From NCBI GenBank assembly GCA_033807775.1, contig CM066326.1, forward strand, positions 86,714,873 through 86,778,872: 64,000 nucleotides of DNA. Reading direction: 5' to 3'. Made by a program: the position numbers and the translations under genes. Source of the stretch: Saussurea involucrata (Eukaryota; Streptophyta; Magnoliopsida; Asterales; Asteraceae). Shown piece by piece: positions 31,347 through 42,804 of this stretch. The notes below the pieces were generated by a model that did not search any database, had not been told where the DNA came from, and worked only from the letters and a program-made list of their open reading frames with translations. Each line of letters begins with the position of its first letter. Positions within the stretch are counted from its first letter, which is position 1.

Positions 31347-31450
31347 CTCTTTTTCAAGAAACTTGGTGAAGAAACGTTCGGCCTAAAGTGCAGAAACGTC
31401 ACCATGGTAATCGCGCCACACCAGAACAGCGCAGAGGCCGCACCTGCCAT
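31347..31450 (-). CDS. Possible captured first exon of a small membrane protein
   Basis: From ATG 31450 the frame reads MAGAASALFWCGAITMVTF and continues hydrophobic, then basic, to a good splice donor (GAG|GTATGT). The base composition is richer in GC than its surroundings. I do not recognise the family, and no second exon was found. It may be another fragment captured by the Helitron. Confidence 0.25.
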
Positions 31451-34400
31451 CAATTATCCGAAACCAGATAGATCAAATCCATGAAAGGGGAAAGAATTGG
31501 CAATTCCATGTCTGATTATGTGTGTAAGAGAGAGATTAAACTAATCTGCTTAAAGACATCATATTTTATGTTGTTGTAATTTGTGCATAAAACAAAATTT
31601 AAACAATAGATTAAGAATTCAAATGTAATGTTAGTTAATAACAATAGAAAAGAGAATTCAAGCTTTTGGTATCAAGAACACTAGTTTCACCACAAAAGTA
31701 TAACTCAATCGATTCAACAAAAGTAGGATTGAAGTTGAACAATTAAACACGAACCGCAAAACATGAAGAAATTGTTTTTACCATGAATTTATATGTGGAA
31801 TACCTGTAGAAATTCAAGTACGTTCAATATTGTTAACCGTACCATTACATAAAGGTTTAAAAAAATGTCGGAAAAAACCATGTATTAGAGAAATTACATA
31901 ATGCATCTACTCTCACAATGCATAATCTTTCTTTAGCCTTGTACCTCAAGCTATGGGGCTAGTACTTCACTTCCACACAGTGGATATGGAAATGGAGTTC
32001 TACGCTTCAAAAAATGGAGTTCAAGTATCTGCAGAAAATGGTGCTCAAGGATTTAAAGCACGTCCATCACAAAAAGAAAAAAATACTTGAAATACAATGT
32101 TAAAGATCTTACCTTAAAAACTCATCAGACGTATCTGCAACCTAAAATACCGTTGTTATTTCTCCTAGATGCATTGTTGGTAATGGCATACTCCTCTATT
32201 CCCCTTCATTAAATCAACATCAAAATTGAAAAAGAAAATCCATAAAACTCACAATATCACTTGCTCAAATTGTAAAAAAACACATCATATAAACCCAATT
32301 TCCCATTTTCAAAAGTAATTATGTAGAAACTAAACTGCAAATTAGAAGTTAGAACGGAACAAACTATACTTCTTCTGATGAATGAACTCAATGAAGCCCT
32401 CTCAAAGAATCTTCAAATTATAACCACGATTTTTTCTTAAAAGTCTTTATAAAATTAATCCAATCATCAATCAAGTAATCTGAAATGATCAAAACCCATA
32501 AATTTGTTGATGAGATAGATCATCTTACCTAATCTCTTGGTCCTGTTTTTGCCTAATCCATAAACACATGATGGACTATATGAGACATCTTATAGGCGGA
32601 TGTTTGTGATGGTTCCCAAAGATCCAATATGACCCCTTGGGTAAGCAAACTCCCTCCTTGTGATGTGCCAAATAAGAAGCTTTTTACTTGAGCAAGTTAA
32701 AATATTTATAGTATATGAACAAACGAAACTTAAGAAAATAATGGATCCAAATAAAACTTTAGAAAATGGGAACTTATACCAAGGAGTATACTTATACCAA
32801 AGAGTATATTGCTGGATACTCAAAAATCAGAATCGCCTGAAACATTCTTTGAGTTGATCACATATCCCTTCTCCACAATCCTTAAAATTCAAAATCAACC
32901 AAATAAGAAAATGTCATGCACCTCGAGTTTATATGAGATATGACAATATGATTAAAAGAGAGAGAGAGAGAGAGAGAATGACATGCACCTCCAAAAACCC
33001 TGACCATAAATCTTCCTGTGGTACCACATAGATGAAACTGTGGTACTCGATTGAAATGTAAAGGCAAACATAAAACCTATTTCAAAGAAAACAAAAGTAA
33101 GCAATGGAGTGAAGATTGAAACCAAAAAATCGATTGGAAAAACAGACCTGAATGGGAACGGAAATCACCAGATTGCAACTGAAACAAATAGCAAATAAAA
33201 AAGATGAAAATGCGGTACTCGATTGCAACTATAAAACCTGAAACAAATAGCAAAGAGATGAGACTGTGTTACCGATTGCTATACAAGAAATCGAGTGATA
33301 TACAAAATAATCGATTGCAATAAAAAAGCTAACTTGTGGGACCAAATCGGTTGGAAACCAAAACATCGATCGGAAACGTGGAAACCAAATTTTTTTATTG
33401 AAAACCACATAGATGAAACTGTGAATGGGAACCGGAATCACCGGATATAGGATCTCATGTGTATATAGGAGCGAAGAATGATGAGCAACGCAATCGATTG
33501 TTGAATGAAAACCTAAGTTATTCTCGTGGATTACCAATCTACAACAAAACCGAAACACAGATAAAAATCAGTTCATGGATTACCTGAGATGTCGAAGTAA
33601 AACCTGAGATGTCGAAGTAAAGGATGAACGATTTAATCTGAACCATTTATATATGGGTAGAGGATGAACGATTTAACCTGAACCATAGTTTGGGATAAGC
33701 ATTAACTGAGTGAATCTGGGGAGTTTGAGATTAGAGATAAGTTTAGAGTTCAGAGAGATTGGGGGAAATGATCAGTGTGAGAGAGAGGGGTATAATATTA
33801 AGTTTAGAGATAACTATTGAAATGATCCGTGTGAGAGAGAGGGATATAATATTAAGAGATTTTAGAGATAACTTAGTTAAACTACAACAATTAATTTTCA
33901 GTTTTATTAAAAATAATAAAAAAAAGCAGAATCAACAGACTTAAATAAAGGAAGAAAATGAATTTAATTAATTTTTTAAATAAAAAAAGATTTAAGACTT
34001 TAAGACTTTTAGTCTATATGCTTTATAAGATAGTATAGATTAGTGAGGCTTTTTTGGTAATTTTACCAACATCTTTAATATAGAGGGGTTATCCTAGCCA
34101 CTCCATCTTCTCATGTGTAACACCCCCAAATTATGGAAAGAGCAACTAATTTAAAAATTTTGATATTACATCTGAAACAATAAGTAACATACTTCCAATT
34201 ACAAATAATGGTTATCTCCAGGCAATACATACTACATAAGTCTTAGTACCAAGACTAAACTCGCTTCGGACATCGCTTACTCCAAACACAAGTGCTACTT
34301 TCCAAGGGTAATTGCGGAACATTACTTAAGCTATTCATCTCTCGTGCACTATACTAGCATTCGCCACTTCACGGTGTAGCTAGAGTTACCCCAACCTGAG

Positions 34401-35182
34401 CCTGTTGCACATGCCGACAAAATAAAAGAAATAGAAAGTGTTAGGCTTACGCCTAGTGAGTTCAAGCATTTTATCATGACTATATATAAAACATAAATCG
34501 TAAGAGTGAAAGCTATAGTCATGATTTCAAAAGAGTTTACTTTAAATCCAACCAACCATTTTCAATTTCCACATTTCCACGAGAAAGTCCTCAAAAGTTA
34601 TAATACGTTTTCCAAACTGTCTTACTTTCATAAATAATTTGAAATACGTGAATAAGCCTAGTTTAGACAATTCCTTCAATTACAGTTGATAATATATATA
34701 TAGCCAACTCACCAAACATGGAAATCGTCCCTGAAATATCACTCTTTGTTAAACATAAAACGAAGCAATACTCACACAACCGAAAAATGTAATAAATATC
34801 AAATACCATAAACGGGGAAGACTCGTATCCATTGAAGGTGGAGGTAACACAAATACTCAAACATCATACACGGATGAGATATATACCACAACTTACGTAC
34901 CATGGAAAAATAATCCATATAAATGGAACATGTCACCCAAAACATGAGTAGTAACAAATACCCAAAACAACACCTTTCGGTGACGGGGGAGACCCGTATA
35001 CATCGCACTTGACGGAACACCAAAGTAGGTCACTTACTATGTAATAAAAACACCCACGTGGATTACTCTCGTAAAACTGAGCTCAATCACTCCAGATCTA
35101 TTGCCCACGAGACTAGGATGCCCCCAACTTCAACCACTCCAGGTCTATACATTGGGTCACCAAATCCACAACAGCACATTAG

Positions 35183-35371
35183 GGATTACACCTTACTGCC
35201 CATGAGACAACGCCCGACCGTCTAGGTCCACGCCTTACTTATCATGGATCCCGATGCCTATCCCGTGCTAAGCACATATATGGAATTACACCTTACTGCC
35301 CATGAGACGACGCCCGACCATTTAAGTCCACGCCTTACTTATCATGGAACCCGATGCCTATTCCGTGCTAC
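35183..35371. repeat. 100-bp tandem duplication in the solo LTR
   Basis: TTACACCTTACTGCCCATGA, then CGCCCGACC, CCACGCCTTACTTATCATGG and CCCGATGCCTAT recur with a period of 100 bases. Confidence 0.9.
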
Positions 35372-36657
35372 AAAGTAAACCAACGTCCCGTAAAACTGAG
35401 CTCAATCAATCCCGACCTCTTGCCCGCGAGACTAAGGGGAAACTTAAATGCCTATGGATCCATGGCTAACAAGGTCTAAAATATTACACGACCCCAAATA
35501 AACAAACAGATGCATTCAAAACATGCAATTTTCCAATAATCATAAATCATGATCCAAACTCAACTTCGAGTTATCAAACTGGACAACTGTCCCCAAAACT
35601 TAATAAAATCCAATGCCGAGCCACAAGCTCAACTAACTCAAAAGATAGTTCATGAAAGTCATAAAATGACATTAAGTATAACAACACACACCGGTTGTCA
35701 GTAAATACTTCAAATCCGTGAAAAACCCGAAACAAAACATAGGATCGTGATAACCCTCCTTTCCAAAAAGGGACTCAACTTTTACATTTCAAAACATCTC
35801 ATGCTGTACTACATGCATATTTCCAAATACCCAAAAATGCATTTTCATAACAAATAGACTCCATATTTCATATAAATCAATAACCCATTTTCATATAAGA
35901 TTTATCTATCACATTTTTCCAAAATATCCAAAAGTAGTGTTTCACAATGTTTACCACAATTAATACCTCAAAAGGTAAAATCCACCAAATAACTCAACAT
36001 TAATAATTTTCACGTATAACACATAATTGCTTGGCAAAATAACATTTTGGCATGTACAAAGTTTTCGCAAAGTAACTTGAACTCACCTTCGCTAGATTTA
36101 AGCTAAATCTAGAGTTTTTCCAACGTAAGCTCCTTTGATGAAGTTTGCATCCTCAAGCTCAAAACTTCTAAAACCTAGATTTATGAGTTTCCAACCATTA
36201 ATACCAAAGTCTAACCATAAGGAATCATTCCTCAAACATTTCCATCTAAAACCCCCAAATTATACCAAACCCTAGTTCTTGGTGATGAAGAAAACAAGGT
36301 TTCTTTGACCATTCATCACCAACTTCGTCCCACAACACCACAAGGTATAAAGAAGATGAAATCAACAACAATAACACCTTTGGATAGGAAGAGATTACCT
36401 TTAACACTTGAGTCTCCTTGAAGATGAGAATCGCTTAATGACCTAGAGATGGAGAAGGTTTCTCATAAATGTGGTGGATGAGATCCATAAACGATGAGAG
36501 GTGAAAGGAAGAAGAGACTTACCAACCTTGAGAGCAAAAATCGCACCTAGCAAAGGTGAAATCGTCCCTTGAAGAAAAACAGCAGAAAATGACCTAATGA
36601 GCTGCCAAAACCCACTGATAAACAGCCCCTCGTCCCCTAAGCGCGACATTGACACAT

Positions 36658-36781
36658 GCGACAATGCCCGGGGCATTGTCGCTGGGCATTGTCGCCCTCC
36701 ATGTACTGCTCTCTGCTCGATTTTCCAATTCGAGCCCCAATCGCGACATTGCCACCGCGACAATGACATGGTCATTGTCGC
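36658..36781. repeat. Pair of GCGACAATG palindromes in the solo LTR
   Basis: Two near-perfect palindromes, 36658-36682 (arms GCGACAATGCC, loop CGG) and 36757-36781 (arms GCGACAATGAC, loop ATG), each followed by another GGGCATTGTCGC or GGTCATTGTCGC half. The second keeps pairing although its arm differs from the first, a compensatory change. Confidence 0.85.
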
Positions 36782-36954
36782 TGGTCATTGTCGCGACCTG
36801 CGTACCAAGTCTCGAAACTCGACTTTTTCAATGCCAAAACTCCCGATACTCTTAGAGACTTTACGTAATGTCCTCCAAACATAAATCCCACCATTTCAAG
36901 ATGCAAAGCATTTGGGTGATATTTACTTACCGAAAATACGGGTGTTACATCATG

Positions 36955-38815
36955 CCTTTCCAATTACCTCTCTATTCAAATCAAATTTAATAAATTTGTT
37001 AATTACTTTTTGTTTGATAATATATGTTTTATTAATTACCTCTCAATTTGATCATTTTTATTTGGTTTCATTTTCTTTCTTTGTTATTTCTTTAATTAGT
37101 TGTACAGATTAAGTTGTTATTAACATTTTCTTTTTACCTTTACAGGGATTTTTTAGGTTATTTCAATATAAACGGTTCAATTGTCAATGTATTCAAAATT
37201 GTTTGGTTTGGTTTTAGGAATTTTGTAGTTATAATATAAGGTAAGAGACTAAGAGTTTTTTTATGATCACCTTCTGTGTATGATCTAAGGTAGGATATTA
37301 AATACGTGTTTTCATTATTTTAATCTAAGATAATGAACTTATGCATGTTCGTTTCATGATTTATATATCATCGTAATTTTATGTATGTTGCTTTTCTGAT
37401 TTTGATCGCACTGTAATTTTATGCATTTGGGTTTTGTGATTTTGATCACAATACGATTTTATGTATGTTTGTTTCATGATGTTCATTGCAATTCTAAATT
37501 TAAGCATGTATGTCCGTTCGTTGATTTTGATCGCGCTATAACGATGAATTAGGTTGTGAATATTTGAATTCTTCAAGTTCGATATGTTGTGATTTTAGGC
37601 TATAATAATTGGTGATAATGAGCACAATAAGATAAGAGTGATCATTTTACAATCTAATCTCATATATTTCCAATCATGCTACCATATTTGGTTTAATTCT
37701 TGGTCTACTCTCATTGCATCCGTTCAATTCATTTTCTTTGTATATTTACACAAACAATCATTAAATATAGCGATACTTTTTTTGGCATTGGATAAAAATC
37801 ATACCATTATTGTTCTTCATCAAGTAGATTAAATGAAGTGTTCTGGTTCACAAATATAGAAGGACTAAAAAAAGTGATCATGTTTTCCTCTCAAGGCATG
37901 ACGTTGAGCATGACTACAGTCCAAGAACTACTATACAATGCACTTTTTAGGGAAAAGTCTACAAGATCCAACAAATTATATGATTTTAAATGATTAAATC
38001 CTTAAACCATTATTTGGAATGATAAAGCCCTCAGACCTAAATGTAGACTATATCACTAAGTGCAGGTGAAAAACAACAACATATACTCTTCCTCAAATCT
38101 ATATTTTATTAACTGGAACGAAGTTAAGGCATACCTTAAAACCGACAAGGTTACTAAAGCTCCTATGGATCTATATTAATCCATTGCCATAACGTCAAGG
38201 GGGACAAATCACCACTTAGGGATCTACATCGACATATACTAATTAAGAACGATCTACCGACGCTAACACCATTCGAGCTTGCACTGAGATAGTTGTAAAT
38301 ACTAGATTTTGTCATAGTCTGTAAATACTAAAAATGTGAATTAATATGTCAATTTGAAAATTGTGACAACGGGCTAGAAATGGGCTTCAGTTTTAGTCTT
38401 GCAAATCCATCATTGTATTTGAAAATCTACCAAATTTGTAAGTTATATAATTAAAATAATAATATGAGTATTTGGTTGTCCAACGAGCATGCCTCTAAAA
38501 TTAGACATACATAGGAGTTTTAATGTGCTTTTTTGGATGCAAGATGATTAACTAAAACTCGCCAACCCCATTAGTATAAAGAGTCACAAAAGTAAGTCAA
38601 TCTCATGAGTTTCCACAATAACGACATCATTATTCCATTTCATCATCTTCCCACCAATGTGGGATAAGCAAAACACAACATTGCATGATTTAATTAAACT
38701 CAAATCTCATAATGCTTCAATTGTTTTTAGAGGAAAATGACTACTACTTTTTAAAAAGAATTGAAATAAACTTATTTTATTTTATATTATATAATTGTGA
38801 TGCTTATAGAACTTT
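36955..38815. other. AT-rich intergenic stretch, possibly Helitron body
   Basis: No gene recognised. A series of GTTTCRTGATTTTGATCGCA-like words between 37340 and 37560 is repeated four or five times with a spacing of about 60 bases, so a weak tandem array is present. Confidence 0.4.
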
Positions 38816-38820
38816 TTCGC

Positions 38821-38849
38821 CACCGCGCGAGCGCGGTGCCACACACTAG
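38821..38849 (+). mobile_element. Helitron 3' terminus
   Basis: A GC-rich perfect-stem hairpin CACCGCGCGAGCGCGGTG (38821-38838) stands in very AT-rich DNA, followed seven bases later by CTAG and a T. This is the canonical Helitron end. It is not the same family as 29672-34039, and its 5' end could not be located. Confidence 0.65.
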
Positions 38850-40439
38850 TTTCTCTAAAATATAGAACCAAAAGTTAAAATGGATTTTTGAGATTACTTA
38901 TTTAAAACAACTTATGCTTATTTTTTAAAATGTTTATCAAATTATTAAAAAGGAGTTGGGGATAAAATTGTAATAAGTTAGAATGGATTAACTTATCAAA
39001 AATAACTTATTTGTGGTGGGGGAAAGTCATAAGCACTTTTTTTTCTAATCCAAACACTAAAAATAGCTTATTTGCGGTGAGAAAAAGCAATAAGCAAATA
39101 AGTCAAAAAATAAGCAATCCCAAACACCCCTAAAATCTCTAAATCAAATTATATTTCGCTCCAACAAATTCTCTATAAAGATTTCAACAATAATTATATT
39201 ATTAAAATATTATAAACTTTATCATCTCAATGCATTTTTTTAAAAAATTATATAAAATGATGATAGTTTAATCTTATTGGTGGAACTCAATAAAATAATA
39301 ATTTCTCTCACTTTCCACCAAGTTTTAGAGAAATCTCTAAATTTAGAGTTTGACCTTGTTTTCTCTATTTTAAAGAACAAGATAGAGAAGCTGTTGGAGA
39401 TAAATAGTGAACAAAACCTCCATTTTCTCTATTTTAAAGAAGCGGTTTGAGATGCTCTAACTTTTTGCGCCCCTTTCTATCATTTTCGTTTGGTATAATA
39501 TCAATGTCGATATTTTTATTTAAATGAAAGAATGTATGAAAATAGAAATTAACGGGATAATTAGGGATGTTTATTGGTAGGGTTTTCGTTTGGTATAATC
39601 TCGATGTCATTTATTTATGTATAATGTTTTCATTATTGTATGAGAATAGAAATTAACGTGATAAATTTAGGGGTGTTTATTGGTAGGGTTTTCGTTTGGT
39701 ATAATATCAATGTCATTAATTTAATTGATGATTGTACATATCAATATCATAATATATAAATATATATTATTTATGTATATAAAAACGTAAATGAACATAA
39801 ACAAACATCAATGAAAGAATGTTAATGAACATAAACGAATATCCTACCAAACAGTTCATGCAATGAATGTTCAGTTTGTTCACGACCCTAGGCATAAATA
39901 GAGGTGCATATAATATACCATTTTATTTATTTTTTGAAAATTTTGAACTTTAATTCTTCAATTTAAATAAATTCTAAAAAATGTTAAAAAGATGTTCCTC
40001 AGTTTTTACATATTAACCTCTCAACGTGGATGCGCTAGCATCTTGAGTTGACTTAAAAAACTTGTAAACAACATTTTATCATGTTAAACAAAGGGAGGTT
40101 CTTTTAGAATCCTAAAATTGATTAAAATTTGGAATGTGTTCTTATTCATGATGAAGATGGTTTTATTCGTAATTCGTCATAAATATATTATAACATTTAT
40201 GATAAATAATACATAATATTTACTAGGCATCATAATATTCTTCGCAAAATATAAATAGTTTATCTCCATCTTAAATTATTTTTTAAGTCCTATTCTTAGA
40301 TTCATCGTTTTGTATATTCAAGTAACACCTTCAAAAAAAACAAAATTACTTCATGTCAACATTAATGATCCATAAGAGAAAATACGTATTGTATTTAAAA
40401 ATTCAATTTTTATACACATTAGATGCCACTACAAACAAG
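38850..40439. other. AT-rich intergenic stretch with MITE remnants
   Basis: 38880-39130 has AATAAGC and AACTTATTTG words ending CCCAAACACCCCTAA, a decayed Tourist-like end. 39130-39470 ends GAGATGCTCTAAC and belongs to a TCTCCAACAGC-type MITE also seen at about 43085-43622 and 56010-56440. The word GGTAGGGTTTTCGTTTGGTATAATMTCRATGTCATT occurs three times near 39480-39720 in diverged form. No gene. Confidence 0.4.
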
Positions 40440-41250
40440 ACCAAAATTACAATCGTATGTTTTTTATATATTTTAAAAGAATATCTGACAACTTTCAAGA
40501 CCTTTTCTTCTCTTTTCTTGCTTCAAACTCTAAGATGGTTACAACAAAATTCCTTATAATCATGTGGAGCATCTGGAGACAGAGGAATGCTAAATTGTGT
40601 CCAAAAATAAATTTATCACAACCCATCAGACGGTGCAAAGCGCTTTGGAGGTTATTGCGGATTGGCGGAAGACCAAAGTTCTAAAGTCTTGTTTGAATTC
40701 TACAACAAATCCTACATCGTGTGCACTTTGGCATAAACCTCCTCTGAATTTTGTAAAGTGCAACACTGATGCAGCCATTTTAGAGGATATGTCATGTGCA
40801 AGACTAGCCGTGGTGTTTCGAGATGATCAAGGGGATTTCTTAGTTGCTCGAACTTATAATGTGGATGGGATCCCGTTAGTCAAGGAATGTGAGGCTCTTG
40901 CACTTGTTGAAGTTGTGTCTTGGGCGACTGATCTTGGTTTTCCGAAGGTAATCTTCGAATCAGATGCCAAACAAGTAGTTGATGCTATTCATGCTACTGG
41001 TAATGATGTTTCGGAGTTTGGGGATATTATCTCGAGGTGTCGTACTTTGCTCCTCCAACATGACTCTTACTCAGTCTGCTTTGCTAGGCGACAAGCTAAT
41101 GGGGTTGCTCACGCGTTGGCGCAGAACTCCCGTTTCTCTTCTTGTCCCATGATTTATAATGTCTTGTAGAGTTTTCTTGTTTCTCCTATGAACATTACTT
41201 GCTCATTTAGAGCTCATTAATATACTTGTTGCTTCAAAAAAACGATGATA
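40440..41250 (+). mobile_element. Truncated LINE (non-LTR retrotransposon) 3' end with RNase H
   Basis: The upstream part (about 40540-40600) has the MWSIWRQRNAKL linker typical of the RT C-terminus of plant LINEs; a frameshift separates it from the open frame 40597-41169. That frame holds an RVT_3/RNase H domain: CNTDAA, KECEALAL, FESDAKQVVDA and the terminal ANGVAHALAQ supply the D-E-D-D type residues. An A-rich tail follows at about 41236. RT and endonuclease domains are missing, so it is 5'-truncated. Such domains are also found in single-copy plant RNase H-like genes, a less likely alternative here. Confidence 0.75.
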
Positions 41251-41617
41251 AAAAATTAATTATATTTTTTTGTAAAAGGTTGATTACCAGCAGCAATACC
41301 ATCCGATCTCATACGGAACCCACCTCAAATGACATGAATGTAAGAGGAAATTTTACACGAAACATGTTTTTCACGAAAGGGTTGAGGTTTGCCAGAGAAA
41401 AAAAGTTGAGGGAGGGACCATATTGGGATTCAAAACACGAAAAATAGACTACTATTGTAATTTACAAATTATAGAGGTGAAACCCCAAAAATAGACATAG
41501 ACGAGGAACCAAAAATGTAATTCACTTTAAATTTAGGCATAAAAAGAAGAAAATCCCCTATGTAAGGGACATAATATGATGAAAGATTTTTGAAATTACA
41601 TTTTTTGTCCTTATGGT

Positions 41618-42447
41618 TAGGGTTGTGCAAACAGCAAAACCCGAATAGTCCAAAATTCGAAACCAAACTGAAGATAAGGTGTTTCTGCAAAACCCGAATA
41701 CCCTGAAATCTGAAAACCTGAAATCAGATTATTATTATTTTTTTTTGGGGGGGGGGGGGGTATTTGGGTTCGGGTTGGGTTTGATCTTTGGCCATCCGAC
41801 CCACCCAAAAACCTGAAAATGATATACATATATTTGAAGTATTATATAAATATGTGCGTTTCATTTGCAAACCAAACCATTTGTACAAGCTATACAAACC
41901 ACTATATTAGGAAACAATAGATATATTGATGGAAAATCATTATGATTCATTAATTATGATTGAGATATATATGGAAGATGATAAAATTTATTCATTATGA
42001 TCATGACTTTAGATTAGAAAACATAATAAAATCAGATATTTATTAGACTTGATAAACGGCTAAGATTGGTTTGTATAGTTTATACAAATGGTGTGGTTTG
42101 CAAATGAAACGCACCCTATATAAATATACTTATTTATCTAATTATATTTGGAAAACCATAGATTATGGCCGGTCGAAATGTTTTATAATCTCCAACTTAG
42201 TATCGATTTCATCGGTCTCTCAATTGATTAAATTCATCCTCAAAATCGATTGAACTTATGTAAATAGTTTTTGCATTATAAGAATACCCAAACCCAACCG
42301 ACATCAACCCAAAACCTAACATACCCGAACCCGAAGCAACCCGAAATCTGAAACCTAAAATTTGGGTCTTGATTTTCATATCCGAAATCCAATCGGGTTT
42401 TTGCTTTTCCTACCCGAACGGCCAAACCCACCCGATACACACCCCTA
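41618..42447. mobile_element. hAT-like non-autonomous element with ACCCGAA motifs
   Basis: Ends TAGGGTTGTGCAAAC and, inverted, TAGGGGTGTGTATCGGG are flanked by CTTATGGT (41610-41617) and CTTACAGT (42448-42455), 6/8 of an 8-bp duplication. AACCCGAA, ACCCACC and their complements cluster in both subterminal regions, alongside a G13 run at about 41748. Another MITE is nested at 41854-42116. Confidence 0.6.
41854..42116. mobile_element. Nested MITE with 50-bp terminal inverted repeats
   Basis: Ends GTGCGTTTCATTTGCAAACC and, inverted, GGGTGCGTTTCATTTGCAAA continue pairing for about 50 bases. TATATAAATAT flanks both sides (41843-41853, 42117-42127). A 9-bp core of this would fit Mutator-like elements, but the TA-rich context leaves the length uncertain. 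Confidence 0.75.
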
Positions 42448-42804
42448 CTTACAGTTTTCAATTTATATTATCGTGATTTATTGTTAACTATGATGAATAA
42501 AAACAACAATAAATCACAAGCCAGACGAAAAATGTGGTTTCGTCTATACTTCTTAAAGCACACACTCACCGAATACCAACCCACCATGTTACCTAAACAC
42601 TAAAAGAGTAAAAATTCCAATAAGTTGAAGCTATATGGCATCCATATTTTCGCTTAAAACCCAAATATGTGAATAGATATATTGTTGAGGGACCAAAAAT
42701 ATAATTTACTATAAAAAAAATCCACATTTTCATTTTGGTCCCTTTTTCCCCATAAGGGAAACCTCTCTTCAAATCTAATCTCTATGAAAACACTACTACT
42801 ACTA

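Larger units (their letters stand above)
29672..34039 (-). mobile_element. Helitron-like element with a captured kinase fragment
   Basis: On the minus strand it begins A|TCTATACTATCTTATAAAG at 34039 and ends CTAG|T at 29672 after a GC-rich hairpin (CGCATTGCGCGGG, about 29681-29693). These termini match those of 3627-4503, so one family made both. The 4,368-bp element lacks Rep/helicase and carries spliced-gene debris: BSK kinase exons at 30356-30670 and a possible exon at 31347-31450. A Tourist-like MITE is inserted at 30774. Gene-fragment capture is common in plant Helitrons. Confidence 0.7.
34116..36949. mobile_element. Solo LTR of a large Ty3/gypsy-type element
   Basis: The sequence starts TGTAACACCC and ends GGGTGTTACA, the inverted TG...CA ends typical of LTRs, and is flanked by an exact 5-bp duplication TCATG (34111-34115, 36950-36954). 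No internal domain, primer site or polypurine tract is present. The 2,834-bp unit is therefore best read as a solo LTR left by recombination between two LTRs. It contains a 100-bp tandem duplication and two 25-bp palindromes. No coding sequence is supported within it. Confidence 0.85.

Noticed and set aside
36443..36884. Overlapping reading frames on both strands around 36.6-36.9 kb
   Set aside because: They arise from the GCGACAATG palindromes in the solo LTR, which are open on both strands by symmetry.
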